Part shown: positions 35,593 through 46,414 of the stretch, piece by piece
Numbering within the stretch: the stretch's first letter is position 1
Layout of the letters: the number at the start of each line of letters is the position of its first letter
Origin: Iris pallida
Taxonomy: Eukaryota > Streptophyta > Magnoliopsida > Asparagales > Iridaceae
Assembly: GCA_029216955.1 (NCBI GenBank)
Contig: JANAVB010015600.1
Span: 40,216,048-40,280,047, forward strand
Length of the DNA stretch: 64,000 nucleotides
Direction: 5' to 3'
Made by a program: the position numbers and the translations under genes
The notes under the pieces: generated by a model
Databases searched by the model: none
The model's input: only the letters and a program-made list of their open reading frames with translations
What the model was told of the DNA's origin: nothing

Positions 35593-36720
35593 TCACCATC
35601 GAACCTCTGGAAAGCTTCCACTGACTGTTCCCGAAGAGACTGAAGAATCCCTCGTCATCCAACCTTCCAACCGACACCAGGTTGAAACGAATCAGGGACA
35701 TAATGAACATCCTTGAGAACAAGAACCGCACCCGTCTTCGTTTCAAGTGCACATCTCCAACGGCAACCATCTTCGACACATCTCCGTTGCCCATCTTGAA
35801 CACGCCACAGTCGCCTGTCGTGTAAGTGGCAAACAGTGCCCTATTGTGAGATACATATGCTGAAGCCCCTGAGTCCACCAGCCAAGAATTGTCATCGTAG
35901 GCGAGGTTAGTAATGACCTCATCACCTACGACGATCACATCGCCTCCATGCACCGAGGCCGCCGCTGTAGTGTTCTCTTCTTGCTTCCCCTTGTCGCCCT
36001 TCTTCTCTCCTTCCAAGCGAAACAATTCCGCTTGATATGGCCCTTCTTACCGCAATGGTAACACTCTGAGTCCTCGTAACGACCCTTGGACTTCCCCATG
36101 CTCTTGTCTCTGCCACCACCTGGACCCCTGCTTTTGCCCCTTCCGCGGCTCTCTGAAACCAATGCCTCTGAGTGGTAGGATGTGGATGAAGTGCCCTGAG
36201 AACGTCTCCGCATCTCTTCATTCAACACCCCCTCTTGGCAAACTCCAGACTGACCACGCCCTCTGGAGCAGAAGCGATCATAGATACTCGTACGGTCTCC
36301 CACGAGTCTGGCAAAGTACACAGCAGCCATAGTCCCTGAACTTTGTCGTTGAACTTGACTCCCATAGAAGATAGCTGGTCAACCACGCCCTGGAACTCAC
36401 TCAAGTGATCCGAAACAGATGCCCCATCCTTGTACCAGACCCATCATCGTTCGGATCAGGAACAACTTGTTTACCCCGGTCTTCTTCGCATACAAGGATT
36501 CCAGCTTATCCCACAACGTCTTCGCGTGCTCAATATTGGCAACGTGATTGTACACGTTCTCATCAACAAACTGCCGTATATACCCACACACCTGTATGTG
36601 CTCGAATGTCCAGTCCTCCTCAGATTTATCACTGGGCTTCTCGGATACAAATACGGGTAGATGCAACTTCTTGACAAATAGCAAATCTTTTATCTTGCTC
36701 GCCAATAATGATAGTTTGTG
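35593..36720 (-). pseudogene. Tork copia gag and protease (frameshifted)
   Basis: The gag begins near 36705 (MASKIKDLLFVKKLHLPVF), with DWTFEHIQVCGYIRQFVDEN and AKTLWDKLESLYAKK of the UBN2-type gag domain. A zinc knuckle CYHCGKKGHIKRNC lies at about 36065. The protease is at 36025-35513 with WLVDSGASAYVSHN, including the DSG catalytic triplet. Frameshifts occur near 36430, 36330 and 36000. The upstream leader to 36822 holds the tRNA primer site. Confidence 0.92.
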
Positions 36721-36809
36721 CCATTAAGGTTCACCATGCGCACCGACTTCGCGTCCATCTCTCCTCTCTGGTTCCTCTGTCAACTCCTGACACCCTTTGA
36801 ACCCAAAGC

Positions 36810-36822
36810 TCTGATACCACTC
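36810..36822 (-). other. Tork copia primer binding site
   Basis: Minus strand reads GAGTGGTATCAGAGC directly after the 5' LTR. TGGTATCAGAGC is complementary to the 3' end of plant initiator Met tRNA. Confidence 0.92.
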
Positions 36823-37635
36823 TGTTGGGAAAGAAACGCGGAAACCTTTCCCCAAACCGGAGAGTACCTCGAGAGGACCGAGCAATACAACGCACGAACC
36901 CAAAAAACAATCACACAAAAACAATCCACGCAGACACAGAGAATTTTGGACGTAGAAACCCTTGCGGGAAAAAACCACGGGACGATCGGAGTCCAACCCT
37001 GAGAAGCCTCCACTAATGGAATAGAAGAATTACACCCTCTACAAACTCCTCCCGATCCAAATCGGATCCCCACAACACTCAGAAGAAAGAACAACGATTA
37101 CAAGGCTACGAAGAACGAGAACGACGAGTAGAGATTACCCGAAACACGATCTCCTTCGAAAACGACCTTCAATCCTCCGTCTTCTCTCCCGAAGTTGTAA
37201 TGGCACTCTTGCCTCCTTCCTCTCTCAAAGTTGTGTTTTCTTGCGATTATGTTGCACACTAAATTAGGGTTTGGAAATCCCAATATAACTCCCTAATCAT
37301 GCAGCAAACCTGGACCGTTGGATTAGATCCAATGATGAAAACTCATCCAGAAATCCGCTTCAGCCCCCGACGACACAGAGTTCGGCCAGAACTCTGTGTC
37401 GAACAAACAGAACCTCACGCCAACATTCTGGAGGAGCCAGACCGAGTTCGGCCCGAACTCGCCATGGGACCGAGTTCGGCCCGAACTCGGATCCCCTGTT
37501 CCAGAACCTCCCTCTGGGCAGTAACAGCAGCAGCGACTCCGCGTCGCCTACTTCCCGAGCTTCTTCGACACACACGACGCTCGTCGCACTCCGGGGCCTT
37601 CTCCACATAGGTTGGGAACCCCACCCACTCCAACA
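36823..37635 (-). repeat. Tork copia 5' LTR
   Basis: 813 bases, partner of 31927-32736. It contains the same GAGTTCGGCCCGAACTC palindromes (37440-37492). Confidence 0.97.
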
Positions 37636-37640
37636 TGAGC
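37636..37640. repeat. Tork copia target-site duplication, right
   Basis: TGAGC. Confidence 0.95.
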
Positions 37641-39060
37641 TGCCATGGGTCTCTGGGGGATCACCACCGATTCTAGCTTCACACCATGGTGAAACTAGGA
37701 TCCAAGCTTTGGAAGGACGTAGATTCGATAAACTGAACTCTAATATTGGTCGATTGGGATCCCTCGACCCAAACTGTCCAGTTGTGTCATATTACCATTT
37801 GTAGTTGAAACTTTGAGAAAAGTACACCTAAAGCAACTTGACAAACCCATGGAGAGATCTACATATTAAGCCTGAAAGGGGGAGCTTCACAAAGTAAGGC
37901 ATGTAATGAAGATTCAGACATTCCAGTTAGTCAATACATGATTCAGACATTCCAGTTAGTCAATACATAAACATATCCAACCAAAAGGATATCTCCGCTT
38001 TAGAGCCAAAAGTTAATGCACTAGCTGCATATAACAAACAGGTTTGTGTGTTGGCGGTGAATTCCTTGAAAGTTTATCTTTCCTTAGGTAAACAACCAGA
38101 CACGAGCTCTACGGAAATGGTAGCAACTTGTCAATATCCCAATGAAAACATATATTAAGAATCAAACAAGGTATTGTCAAATAATCACCAAAAAATGATG
38201 GAAAAATAAAAGTCGGCTTATTTTCATCAAAACATAATTTTGCAAATTCAACAAGTTGTTCATGATATTAAACTTTCATTGTAACTTTATCGTGATTGTT
38301 CCAAACCGAGCCTTTGTCTTTTGGGTGCCCTTCCGGCTAAGTCCAGTTGTGTATATGGTGTCTCATTCAAGTAATAAGTGTATGTAGTGGGACATATAAT
38401 AATTTGAATTTTTTTGGTGCCCTTCCGGCTAAGTCCAGTTGTCCACAATTTGAATTTTTTAGTATAATAAAACCAAATTGTTCCAAACCAAATTTTTTTG
38501 ATGGACCGGTTATAATATAGAAAATTATTTTCAGTGCCGGTATTATTCATAAGGGACATATATGGCTCAGAGCATGTGAAGTTACTCATGTTTAGTAGAT
38601 CATTTCAGTGTTCCCAGGAACATATATTCCTGAGTATCGACGGTATCCTAACACCAACTATATCGGGTATCTTGACTGATATAGGAACCTAAAATACAAA
38701 AGTAGCTTGTTGGATATGCTTATGAAGTTATATACAACTATTTATTTATGTTAAATATTAGTGTCCTATTTATGTAACTAATTATTAACATATCAGGGAA
38801 TGAAACTGCTTCCAACTGATACCTTCTTCTTGTAGGAGCCACCCACAACCAAAATACCCAATAACAAGTAGCAGTAGTAGTGGTTGACAATTAAACATTC
38901 AAAGTAAATAAGGAACATGAACCAGATAGAACAAAACAATAGCAACAGCCTGCAGAAATTACAAGACACCCATTGAAACACTAGCAAATCAACTTAATAG
39001 TATGGAGACGAAATGCTGGAACAGGACTAAACCAACCAAAATATGGAGACAAAATGATGG
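37641..39060. other. no gene recognised; contains short duplications
   Basis: A 25-base tandem pair (CATTCCAGTTAGTCAATACA) is at about 37918-37968. The word GTGCCCTTCCGGCTAAGTCC recurs at about 38328 and 38420. No supported coding region. Confidence 0.45.
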
Positions 39061-39124
39061 TAAAAAAAAAAAAAAAAAAATATATATATAATATTATATA
39101 TATATATTATATATATATATATAT

Positions 39125-39515
39125 GGGAGCGGATCAAAAGCCCCCCTTAGAAAACCTCCAAAAAACCTCCCTCACTCTAATTCGTAATATTAATGTTAAT
39201 ATAATGTTAATGTTAATATATTTTTTTTTTTTAATGTTAATGTTAATATTAATGTTAATATTAATGTTAATGTTAATATTAATTTTTTTAATTTTTATTA
39301 TATTAATGTTAATGTTAATGTTAATGTTAATATTAATGTTAATGTTAATTTTAATGTTAATATTAATTTTAATGTTAATATTAATGTTAATTTTAGTATT
39401 TAATGTTAATATTAACATTAATATTAACATTAACATTAATATTAACATTAAATTACGGATTAGAGTAAGGGAGGTTTTTGGGGGGCTTTCTAAGGGGGGC
39501 TTTTGATCCGCTTCC
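39125..39515. mobile_element. Mutator-like MITE with 64-base inverted termini and GTTAAT core
   Basis: The left end GGGAGCGGATCAAAAGCCCC and the right end, reverse complemented, GGAAGCGGATCAAAAGCCCC continue to match over about 64 bases. The core is GTTAAT/ATTAAC hexamers, mostly GTTAAT on the left and ATTAAC on the right, so the whole element folds back. The flanks are TATATATAT on both sides, compatible with a 9-base duplication but ambiguous in AT repeat. Confidence 0.75.
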
Positions 39516-39539
39516 TATATATATTATATTATATATATT

Positions 39540-40262
39540 GGCCCCTAATTAAATTAGATTTATTTTCGATATCTACACATTATTTCCATGACAACTATAC
39601 CATTAAGTAAATTTTCCAAACAGACCACTTTAATTTGGCTTAATTTTTTAGATAGCCCAATACAATTAATTTTACATGTCTGGCCCATATTATTGGATAA
39701 TTTCAACATCTTTGTCTCCGGCGGACCGTGACCCCCGATCGACCATCTCTCCTCCTTCGTCTCCGATGACCCCCTCCTCCTTCGACACCACCACACTGTG
39801 CGCCGCCATCACCTCCACATGTCGATCCAAGGGGAGGTCCCCTCCTACCCCACCCCGTGCGCGCCACCATTGCCTCTTCCCAGTGACCCAAGCGGAGGTT
39901 GCCCACCCCCCCAACCCCAGCCCCGTGCGCCGCCACCACCTGATCATCTTGACGACCGATATATCTAGGTATAATTTTTTTATATGTCTCACATTTTTAT
40001 CAATATTTTTTTGGTATTTTTTTGGGATAATATATGGATAATCGTATCATGTTGTGCCGTGCTTGGGTGTATTTTGAATTGCTAGCAATGCATTAGTATA
40101 ATGTTATTTTCTGGTTTGAAGTCGAACGTATAATATTTATGGCTTCTATGGCTACATGTTTTTTTACATACAACTTATATCAATACATAGTTATGGTTGG
40201 AAAGATACCTATGCATTGAGTAGAGTGAATATAATTGATAAGAAAGGGTACAAATAGCTTAT
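39540..40262. other. no gene recognised
   Basis: The start resembles 6080-6150 (AAATTAGATTTAT.TTCG.TATCTACAC). 39720-39790 resembles the CT-rich stretch near 4910. The frames around 39690-40041 are low-complexity. Probably remnants of the same repeats as in the left block. Confidence 0.4.
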
Positions 40263-40263
40263 G

Positions 40264-40777
40264 GGTACAAAATATCATTCTTAGCGACAGATTAGCGACT
40301 AAAACCTGAAAAATTCACAGGTTAGCGACACCGTAGCGACGAATCAGGAACGAAAACCTGGAAAACTCTCAGGCTAATGACGGATTAGCGACCATCGCTA
40401 AAGTGTCGTGTGATACCAAAATATGGAAAACATCTATCAGAAATGTCGCTATTTCAGTCGCTAAGTCGTCTTTGGCAGTGATGACTTAGCGACAAAAAAT
40501 CAGTCAGGAATCTTCTAAAAAATTTGGCAAAAATGGGCTCACAATGTCCGTTGCGGATTTCGTTGTTTTCACCAGGCTAACCGACGAAATAAAAACGTCG
40601 TTAATCCGTCGCTACTTGTATGTCAGCTAAATCCGTTGCTAATCCGTCGTCGACAGCGACACATTTTCTAGGTGCGCCACAGATCCGTTGCTAATCCGTC
40701 AATAATAGTAAATAGTGATGGAAATAGGTATTTTAGCGACGAAAAAGTTTGCCACTAAACACAATTTTTTTGTATTG
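40264..40777. mobile_element. short non-autonomous CACTA derivative next to Aux/IAA exon 4
   Basis: The left edge is GTACAAAATATCATTCTTAG. The right edge, reverse complemented, is CAATACAAAAAAATTGTGTT, close to a CACTACAAAAAAA terminus. Between them are many TTAGCGAC/GTCGCTAA motifs. It ends about 50 bases from the last recognisable Aux/IAA coding sequence, so it may have displaced the terminal exon. Confidence 0.5.
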
Positions 40778-40831
40778 TAAATTGTTCACATAAAACTCTT
40801 CACTTTAATTCTTGCAGAGTTAATCGATGCT

Positions 40832-40894
40832 AACCAAGTCCAATGACTTCTGACCCTTTCATGATCCTCAACGCTTGCATGATGCACAAACATC
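40832..40894 (-). pseudogene. Aux/IAA exon 4, frameshifted
   Basis: Acceptor AACCAG at 40895-40900, then GATGTTTGTG, the start of the MFV(E)SCKRLRIMKGSE block. TGCAAGCG and GAGGATCATGAAAGGGTCAG follow, and GTCATTGGACTTG. The family reading needs one more base before TGC and one more before GAGG, so as written the protein goes out of frame twice and back. A GGTTAGC donor follows GGACTTG at about 40832, where many Aux/IAA genes have their last intron. Either the gene is damaged or two bases are missing from the sequence. Confidence 0.8.
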
Positions 40895-41217
40895 CTGGTT
40901 AAGATTAAAGAGATTAAATTAATTAAAGTTTAATGCTTAACTAATTATCTTCAAAATCTTATAAGAAGTCTTAAATATTAATTACTACCACAATAAAATG
41001 GAGAAAGAGGAACTAGGGCCCGTTTGGTTTGCAGGATTGGACAACGTAATCTAATTGGCATTACGTTGTCAAACTAACTCGAGTGTTTGGTTGGACAAAA
41101 AAAATAGATGTAATGTAATCGCGATTACAAGTTTGATTACATTACATCAGTTTCTTCTAAACTCAATTATATCATAAAACCTATGTAATCGAAATTATAT
41201 TACAACTTAAGCGGAAG

Positions 41218-42720
41218 ATTGGTATGCTATAATTTGGTCGTTTTGTTCATTTTGGTTATTTTTCGTCGTTTTGTTTATTTTTTGTCGTTTTTTGTTTGTC
41301 CTTTTTGTTCGTTTTTAGACCTTTTTTTGCCTTTTTTTTTGTTTTTTTGCCATTTTTGTTCGTTTATGTTTGTTTTTTTCTCGTTTTTGTCATTTTTGTC
41401 GTTTTTGTTCATTTTTGGCCGTTTTTGTTAGTTTTGGTCGTTTTTGATTGTTTTTATCTTTTTTTGCCATTTTTGTTCGTTTTTGTTTGTTTTGTCGGTT
41501 TTGTTCCGTTTTTGTCCTTTTTGTTAGTTTTTTGTCGTTTTGTTTATTTTTTATCGTTTTTGCTCATTTTTGTCGTTTTTGTTTGTTTTCGTTTTTTGCC
41601 ATTTTTGTTCGTTTTTTTCGTTTTTTGTCCCTTTGTTCGTTTTTTTGCCTTTTTTGTTTTTGGCCGTTTTTTGTCGTTTTTGCTTGTTTTTTATCGTTTT
41701 GTTCGTTTTTCTGCCGTTTTTGTATGTTTTTTGTCATTTTTATTCGTTTTTTGTCGTTTTGGGCCGTTTTTTTTCGATTTTTGGTCGTTTTTGTACATTC
41801 TTGGCCGTTTTTTTCGTTTTTTTTTTGCGTGTGTTTTAATCTTCTTGTCGGTTTTGTACATTTTTTTTGTCGGTTTTGCACGTTTTTTATTATTTTTGCT
41901 TTATTTGCACGTCTTTTAGCATTTTTGCAAGCTTTTTTATCATTTTTGTTAATTTTGTACATTTTTATCGTTTTTAGTCGATTTTGTACGTTTTTGACCA
42001 TTTTTTATCTTTTTCATTTTTTGCCCTTTTTTTGGCCGTTTTCGCACGTTATTTAAATCCTTTTTGGTCGATTTTGCACATTTTTTTATCGTTTTTGGTC
42101 GTTTTTGCATGTTTTTTATCATTGTTTGGGTCGATTTTTGCATATTGTTGTTTGTTTTTTGTCGATTTTGTAGTTTTTTTTTCATTTTTGACCGTTTTTG
42201 TGCATTTTTCGTTTTTGTCACTTTTGCACGTTTGTTTATCATTTTTGGTCGATTTTATACATTTTTTTTTGTTTTTTTGTCCTTTGATCCTCTTTTGATA
42301 CTTTTTTTTTTCCGTTTTGGTCATTTTTTGTCAATTGTTGTCGTTTGGTTTTTGGTCGTTTTCGTCTTTTTTTTCATTTTTTTGTTATTTTTGTTAATTT
42401 TTTGTTTTTTGGTCATTTTCTTATCATTATAGGTCACTTTTTGATGGTTTTCACCTTTTTTTGTCATTTTGATTTTTTTTTGTCGTTTTCTTCTATTTTA
42501 TCGCTTTTTTTCGTTTTTGGTTTTTTTCTTCCCGTTTTGTTCGGTTTGTCCATTTTTGTCATTTTTTATTTTTGTTGTTTTTGGTCTTTTTTTCTTAGCA
42601 GAAAACAAACCATTTTCCCCCTTTTTATTATTTATTTTTAAATTTTTTCTTTTTTCTTTTTTTCTTTTTTTCTTTTTTTCTTTTTTCTTTTTAAATTTTT
42701 AAGATTTTTTATTGATCAAC
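41218..42720. repeat. 1.5 kb T-rich minisatellite (TTTTTGTCGTTTTTGTTCG)
   Basis: Degenerate repetition of TTTTTG, TCGTTTTTG and CATTTTTG units of about 9-15 bases, with very few A on the plus strand. All long frames here are Phe/Leu/Val (plus) or Lys/Asn/Gln (minus) low complexity and not genes. In the Aux/IAA transcript it would be read as an A-rich purine strand. Confidence 0.9.
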
Positions 42721-42890
42721 TTTTTTAATTTTATGTTGTATTTTAAAAAATATTAAATTAAAATTTTAATTACATTACATGGTAAACCAAACACATGAAT
42801 GCAATTAACATTACATTACATGGTTTGATTACATGTTTCAACCAAACACAGTAATGTAATTGTAATTCTATTACATTACAAACTCAATTA

Positions 42891-43965
42891 TGTAGGAACG
42901 AAATCGTAAAGCACAATACTCTAGAGGGGGGGGTGAATAGAGTTGGCAGCGGAAAAATGCTAATTAAAAATGTTAGCAGCAAGATCACAGAATAATAATC
43001 ACAACTAAATAATATAAAGGCAGAGATAAGAAAGCAAACGCAAAGACATCGATGTATACTGATTTTTCTCTGTTGAGGACTAATCCAGTCGGTAGAACTC
43101 TTGCTACCAGTTGAATCCACTATTGGCAGAACCGCAAGTTTCTTACGAAGTCTTTACAACTTCTACAACGCGAGCTTTGATACGAATAACTCGTCCAACT
43201 TCAATTATGAAGAGTTGAATCTTCTATCAAGCCTCTGATTACAATCACTCTGAAATTTCTAGACCGCACCGCACTGGCAAATCGACTAGAGGATTGTAAC
43301 TGGCTTGGGATCTGAAATTTAAAGCTCGAGAAAAACTCTTTGGAAGACTGAAAGCTTTTTAGAAGAGAGAAGATTGAAAGTGAAAGAGTGAGTTAAAATG
43401 ATCGAAATCCTTCTCTATTTATAGGAATTCCAAAGACAGAATTCTGGCAGAATTCGGGCAGAATTCGGACAGAACTCGATGAGGAAATCTCGGTCAAATC
43501 TGCAACTGCAGGAGGACCAAGTTCCAGAGAATTCAAAAATCAAAACGGCTACTAACCGAACTCTGGCCGAACTGTGGCCGAGTTCTGTCAGGGTTAGGTT
43601 AGGTTTTTAAAATTAGTTTTTGGGGATTTTGAAAACATTTTTGAAAACCTTTTTGAAGCTTTTGTTAATATGAATGTTTTTCAAAAACTAAGGACATTTT
43701 AAAAACATTTTGAAATCATTTTGGAATAGCCTATTTGTCAGTATGACTCGGTGTACAACGTATTCCTAGACTCAATAAAATGAAAAATACATTGGTCAAA
43801 GAAATACAGACTCGAACAGGCAAACATTGCTTCGGTCTTGAAATGAGTAGATAGCTGTTCTTGATCATGTCCAAGAGTCCGAGATATCCTGACTAGCTTC
43901 ATATATCCAGACAGAGTTTGATCAATTATTAAAATCAGTTTGACCATATGACCAATGGGCCAACA
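42891..43965 (-). repeat. SIRE copia 3' LTR
   Basis: 1075 bases. It contains a four-unit 11-bp array (AGAATTCTGGC type) at 43439-43485 and a CCGAACTCTGG array at 43555-43592. Confidence 0.96.
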
Positions 43966-44508
43966 ATCTCCCCCATTTTGATAATTGACAAACTATGAAT
44001 GATATAACATTTAAGCTTGAAATAAAATCAAAAATTGTTCATGTCCTGCATTTTCTCAAAAGAAATGTTAGATCTTTATTTTCTCCCCCGTTGTCACTTA
44101 GCAAAATAATTACAAAAGAGAAAAACTTCCCCGCAATCAATGCATAAATAACAAACAGTGAAGAAACACAGAAAATAATCATGATAAATGGTAGAAATAT
44201 TAAAGAAATTAGAAATACATCACAGGCATGTATTTGTCTCAGGCAGTTAACAATAAAACATAGAATTATTTCACAGGCAGTTATTAAAGCAGATAAAAAT
44301 GCTATAAATAAGTAAATAAACTGATGTGAAACATAAACTACGCATCTCATAAAGATAAAAAGATGTCCAAGAGAAAAAAAAAATATCCAGTGCAAGTCCT
44401 CAAAAGAAATACTGATAATAAAGTCTAGAAAGATAGAAAAACTTGGAATGTTGGAGCATTTCCAAGTATACAGTAGATAATGTCTAAGTCTCAAAAATGA
44501 ACTAATAT
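43966..44508 (-). other. SIRE 3' region with a hydrophobic 151-residue open frame (44494-44039)
   Basis: Between the envelope-like ORF and the 3' LTR, the minus strand holds an open frame. It has about five hydrophobic stretches, for example IFFFSLGHLFIFMRCVVYV, FIYLFIAFLSALITACEIIL and VFLISLIFLPFIMIIFC. The frame may be a chance product of T-rich sequence. No family recognised. The polypurine tract is at its downstream edge (about 43966-43977). Confidence 0.35.
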
Positions 44509-44509
44509 A

Positions 44510-45625
44510 TCACAACTCCTCATCATCATCATCATCATCATGATCGGCATGTCCAGAAGGACCAGCTGCAGAGGTACCAGCTCCAGAAGGGTGAGGAGGA
44601 CCGCCAGTGTAAAACTCACCGACATAGTCTCGAGGAGCACGGTCAGAACGGTACCAATCATATGCGTTACCGGGCAGAAAATAAGCATGAACAGCCTCAT
44701 CCTCACAGCGGTAACCAGAGAAAGCTGGATCTCTAGGAATGGAACCAGCAGAATATCCAGTCTGGACAAATCGAAGATCAGCTAAAGAATTTGCAATCGT
44801 CTGATAACGAGTGACGTCGCGGAACTCACGTTCGCGGGCCATATCCGTCATCGAGACGTGCAAATCCGAAAGGTGCTGGTGTATGCCCTCAAATGTCATG
44901 GCATACTGCTGAGTAGGTGGAGGAGGTGGAGCAGTAGCAGGAGCAGTAGGAGGAGCAGCAGCAGTCATACTACGACGAGATAATTTCAGAAACTTGGGCT
45001 CAGGGTCTTGAGTACAAGTTGATAAATCAATGTCGAAACGCTGAAAGATGCGTGGGAGAATCATCGCATAAGAGAGATTTCTATCTCTTGCACGACAACG
45101 TCCCATCATCTGGATAATGGTCTTAGGGGCAGAAAATAGAATCCCCTTAAGAATGTGATACATAGCAGATAATTCAAGAGACGTGACATCATCCTTTGAA
45201 GTAGACTTCGGAAGGAGAGTGGAGTAAATGATACGGTGCAATTTATAATTAAACAAGTTCAAGTTGTTTGCCTTGAACTTTCCAGAGCGAACTCGATCAG
45301 GTGCACAGAGTTCCGCTTTGAAACTAGTAAGTGTCGTGCCGTCGGGGAATTCAAATTTAGTGATATCAACAAGCGGTTCACCTTCGTTGGAAATACCAAG
45401 GATTTCCGCTAAGACAACATTATTGAAATTGATATATAATCCTCCAACACGAGTACTTACGTCAAACGTGTTTAATATGATATTGCAGTAGAACAGTCTA
45501 ATGGCATTAGTTGCTACTGGAAAACAAAGTTTAACAAAATATTGTAACCCTAATGCCTCAAAGTAAGGACGGTGTACTGGAAACACAGTCCACTTAATAG
45601 GAGAGCCTGTGCATATGGATCTCAT
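44510..45625 (-). CDS. SIRE envelope-like / putative plant transposon protein ORF, 371 aa
   Basis: An intact frame downstream of pol on the same strand. The N-terminal half (FEALGLQYFVKLCFPVATN, LFYCNIILNTF, GGLYINFNNVVLAEILGIS, LHRIIYSTLLPKS, ELSAMYHILKGI) matches the putative plant transposon domain found in the third ORF of SIRE1-like elements. A Pro/Ala-rich linker (residues about 215-240), a charged region and a GAT-repeat-encoded acidic tail (DDDDDDEEL) follow. The role of these ORFs is unknown; the envelope label is historical. No clear signal peptide is seen, and the upstream leader 45626-46400 may contain the true start. Confidence 0.75.
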   Translation of the reverse strand: MRSICTGSPIKWTVFPVHRPYFEALGLQYFVKLCFPVATNAIRLFYCNIILNTFDVSTRVGGLYINFNNVVLAEILGISNEGEPLVDITKFEFPDGTTLTSFKAELCAPDRVRSGKFKANNLNLFNYKLHRIIYSTLLPKSTSKDDVTSLELSAMYHILKGILFSAPKTIIQMMGRCRARDRNLSYAMILPRIFQRFDIDLSTCTQDPEPKFLKLSRRSMTAAAPPTAPATAPPPPPTQQYAMTFEGIHQHLSDLHVSMTDMAREREFRDVTRYQTIANSLADLRFVQTGYSAGSIPRDPAFSGYRCEDEAVHAYFLPGNAYDWYRSDRAPRDYVGEFYTGGPPHPSGAGTSAAGPSGHADHDDDDDDEEL

Positions 45626-46414
45626 GGAGAAGTCTCCATACCACAGTAGGGCTTGATCTAGGGTTTGAAAGTAAAACCCGTCGAACGCGCCATTGCTAGA
45701 TTAGACTGGCAAAAAAAAAGGAATCTGTGGGTGGATTCGAAGATGAACCTTCCTCACTAGGATTGGTTGTCTTCTTCCTCTTGAAGGGGTTAAATCCCTT
45801 AGGTACCATTTGTGCAATAAAATTAAATAGCACGAAATTGAAAGGAGGGGAAATAAGGAGTTATACCTCCCGAGATTCGAATATGTTGTAGAGAACAACG
45901 AACTCCGCACGAATCTAAAGTTTGGATTGATTTTACCACTTGGATTGGAAGAGAATGAGTGGTGAAGAACTAGGGTTAGGGCTGCTCTTGCGCGGCTGCT
46001 GTTGCTATTTTGATGAAGTTTAGAAGCAATGAAGAAGAAAGGCTCTCGGGTTCTGGTTATATAACCTGATACCTTCAACCGAACTCGGGCCGAATTCGGT
46101 CCGAAGTCTGGCCGAATTCGCCTGGTGTTGGTTTGAAACACTTTTTTTTTCATTGGCTCATTTTAAATATTTAATTCAAAGATTAGTAATTTTGACATTA
46201 AATTAATATAATTAATGTTATTTTATAAATTAAATTTCGTTCCACAGCGACTGTTTCAGATTAGCTGTAGGAGTACTGTCCCAGCTGGCGGAGGTTCACT
46301 GGGGAACTCTTAAGTACCGCTTCGCTTCAACCGTAGTTGTGGTGACAGACAGACTCTTTATTGGCTTGTCTCTAACACAGTTTTTGCATATTGAAATAAA
46401 ATCATAAAATAAAA
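45626..46414 (-). other. spacer between SIRE pol and envelope-like ORF, with 11-bp repeats
   Basis: Non-coding as far as I can support. It contains CCGAACTCGGG, CCGAATTCGGT, CCGAAGTCTGG, CCGAATTCGCC in tandem at about 46078-46125, the same 11-base motif as in the LTRs. It may hold an internal promoter for the third ORF. Confidence 0.5.

Larger units (their letters stand above)
31927..37635 (-). mobile_element. complete Ty1/copia element, Tork/TNT1-94 type, 5.7 kb
   Basis: Two LTRs (31927-32736 and 36823-37635) start TGTTGGG and end CCAACA, flanked by a TGAGC 5-bp duplication. On the minus strand a primer site TGGTATCAGAGC (initiator-Met tRNA type) follows the 5' LTR at about 36820. A polypurine tract GAAGGGGGAGATT precedes the 3' LTR at about 32750. 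The order gag, protease, integrase, RT, RNase H is that of Ty1/copia. The LTRs differ by roughly a dozen mostly transition changes plus small indels, so the insertion is fairly young. The single large gag-pol frame is interrupted by about seven frameshifts. Confidence 0.97.

Noticed and set aside
41219..42702. Many long open frames rich in Phe or Lys
   Set aside because: They come from the T-rich minisatellite on both strands; composition is repetitive and no domain is visible.
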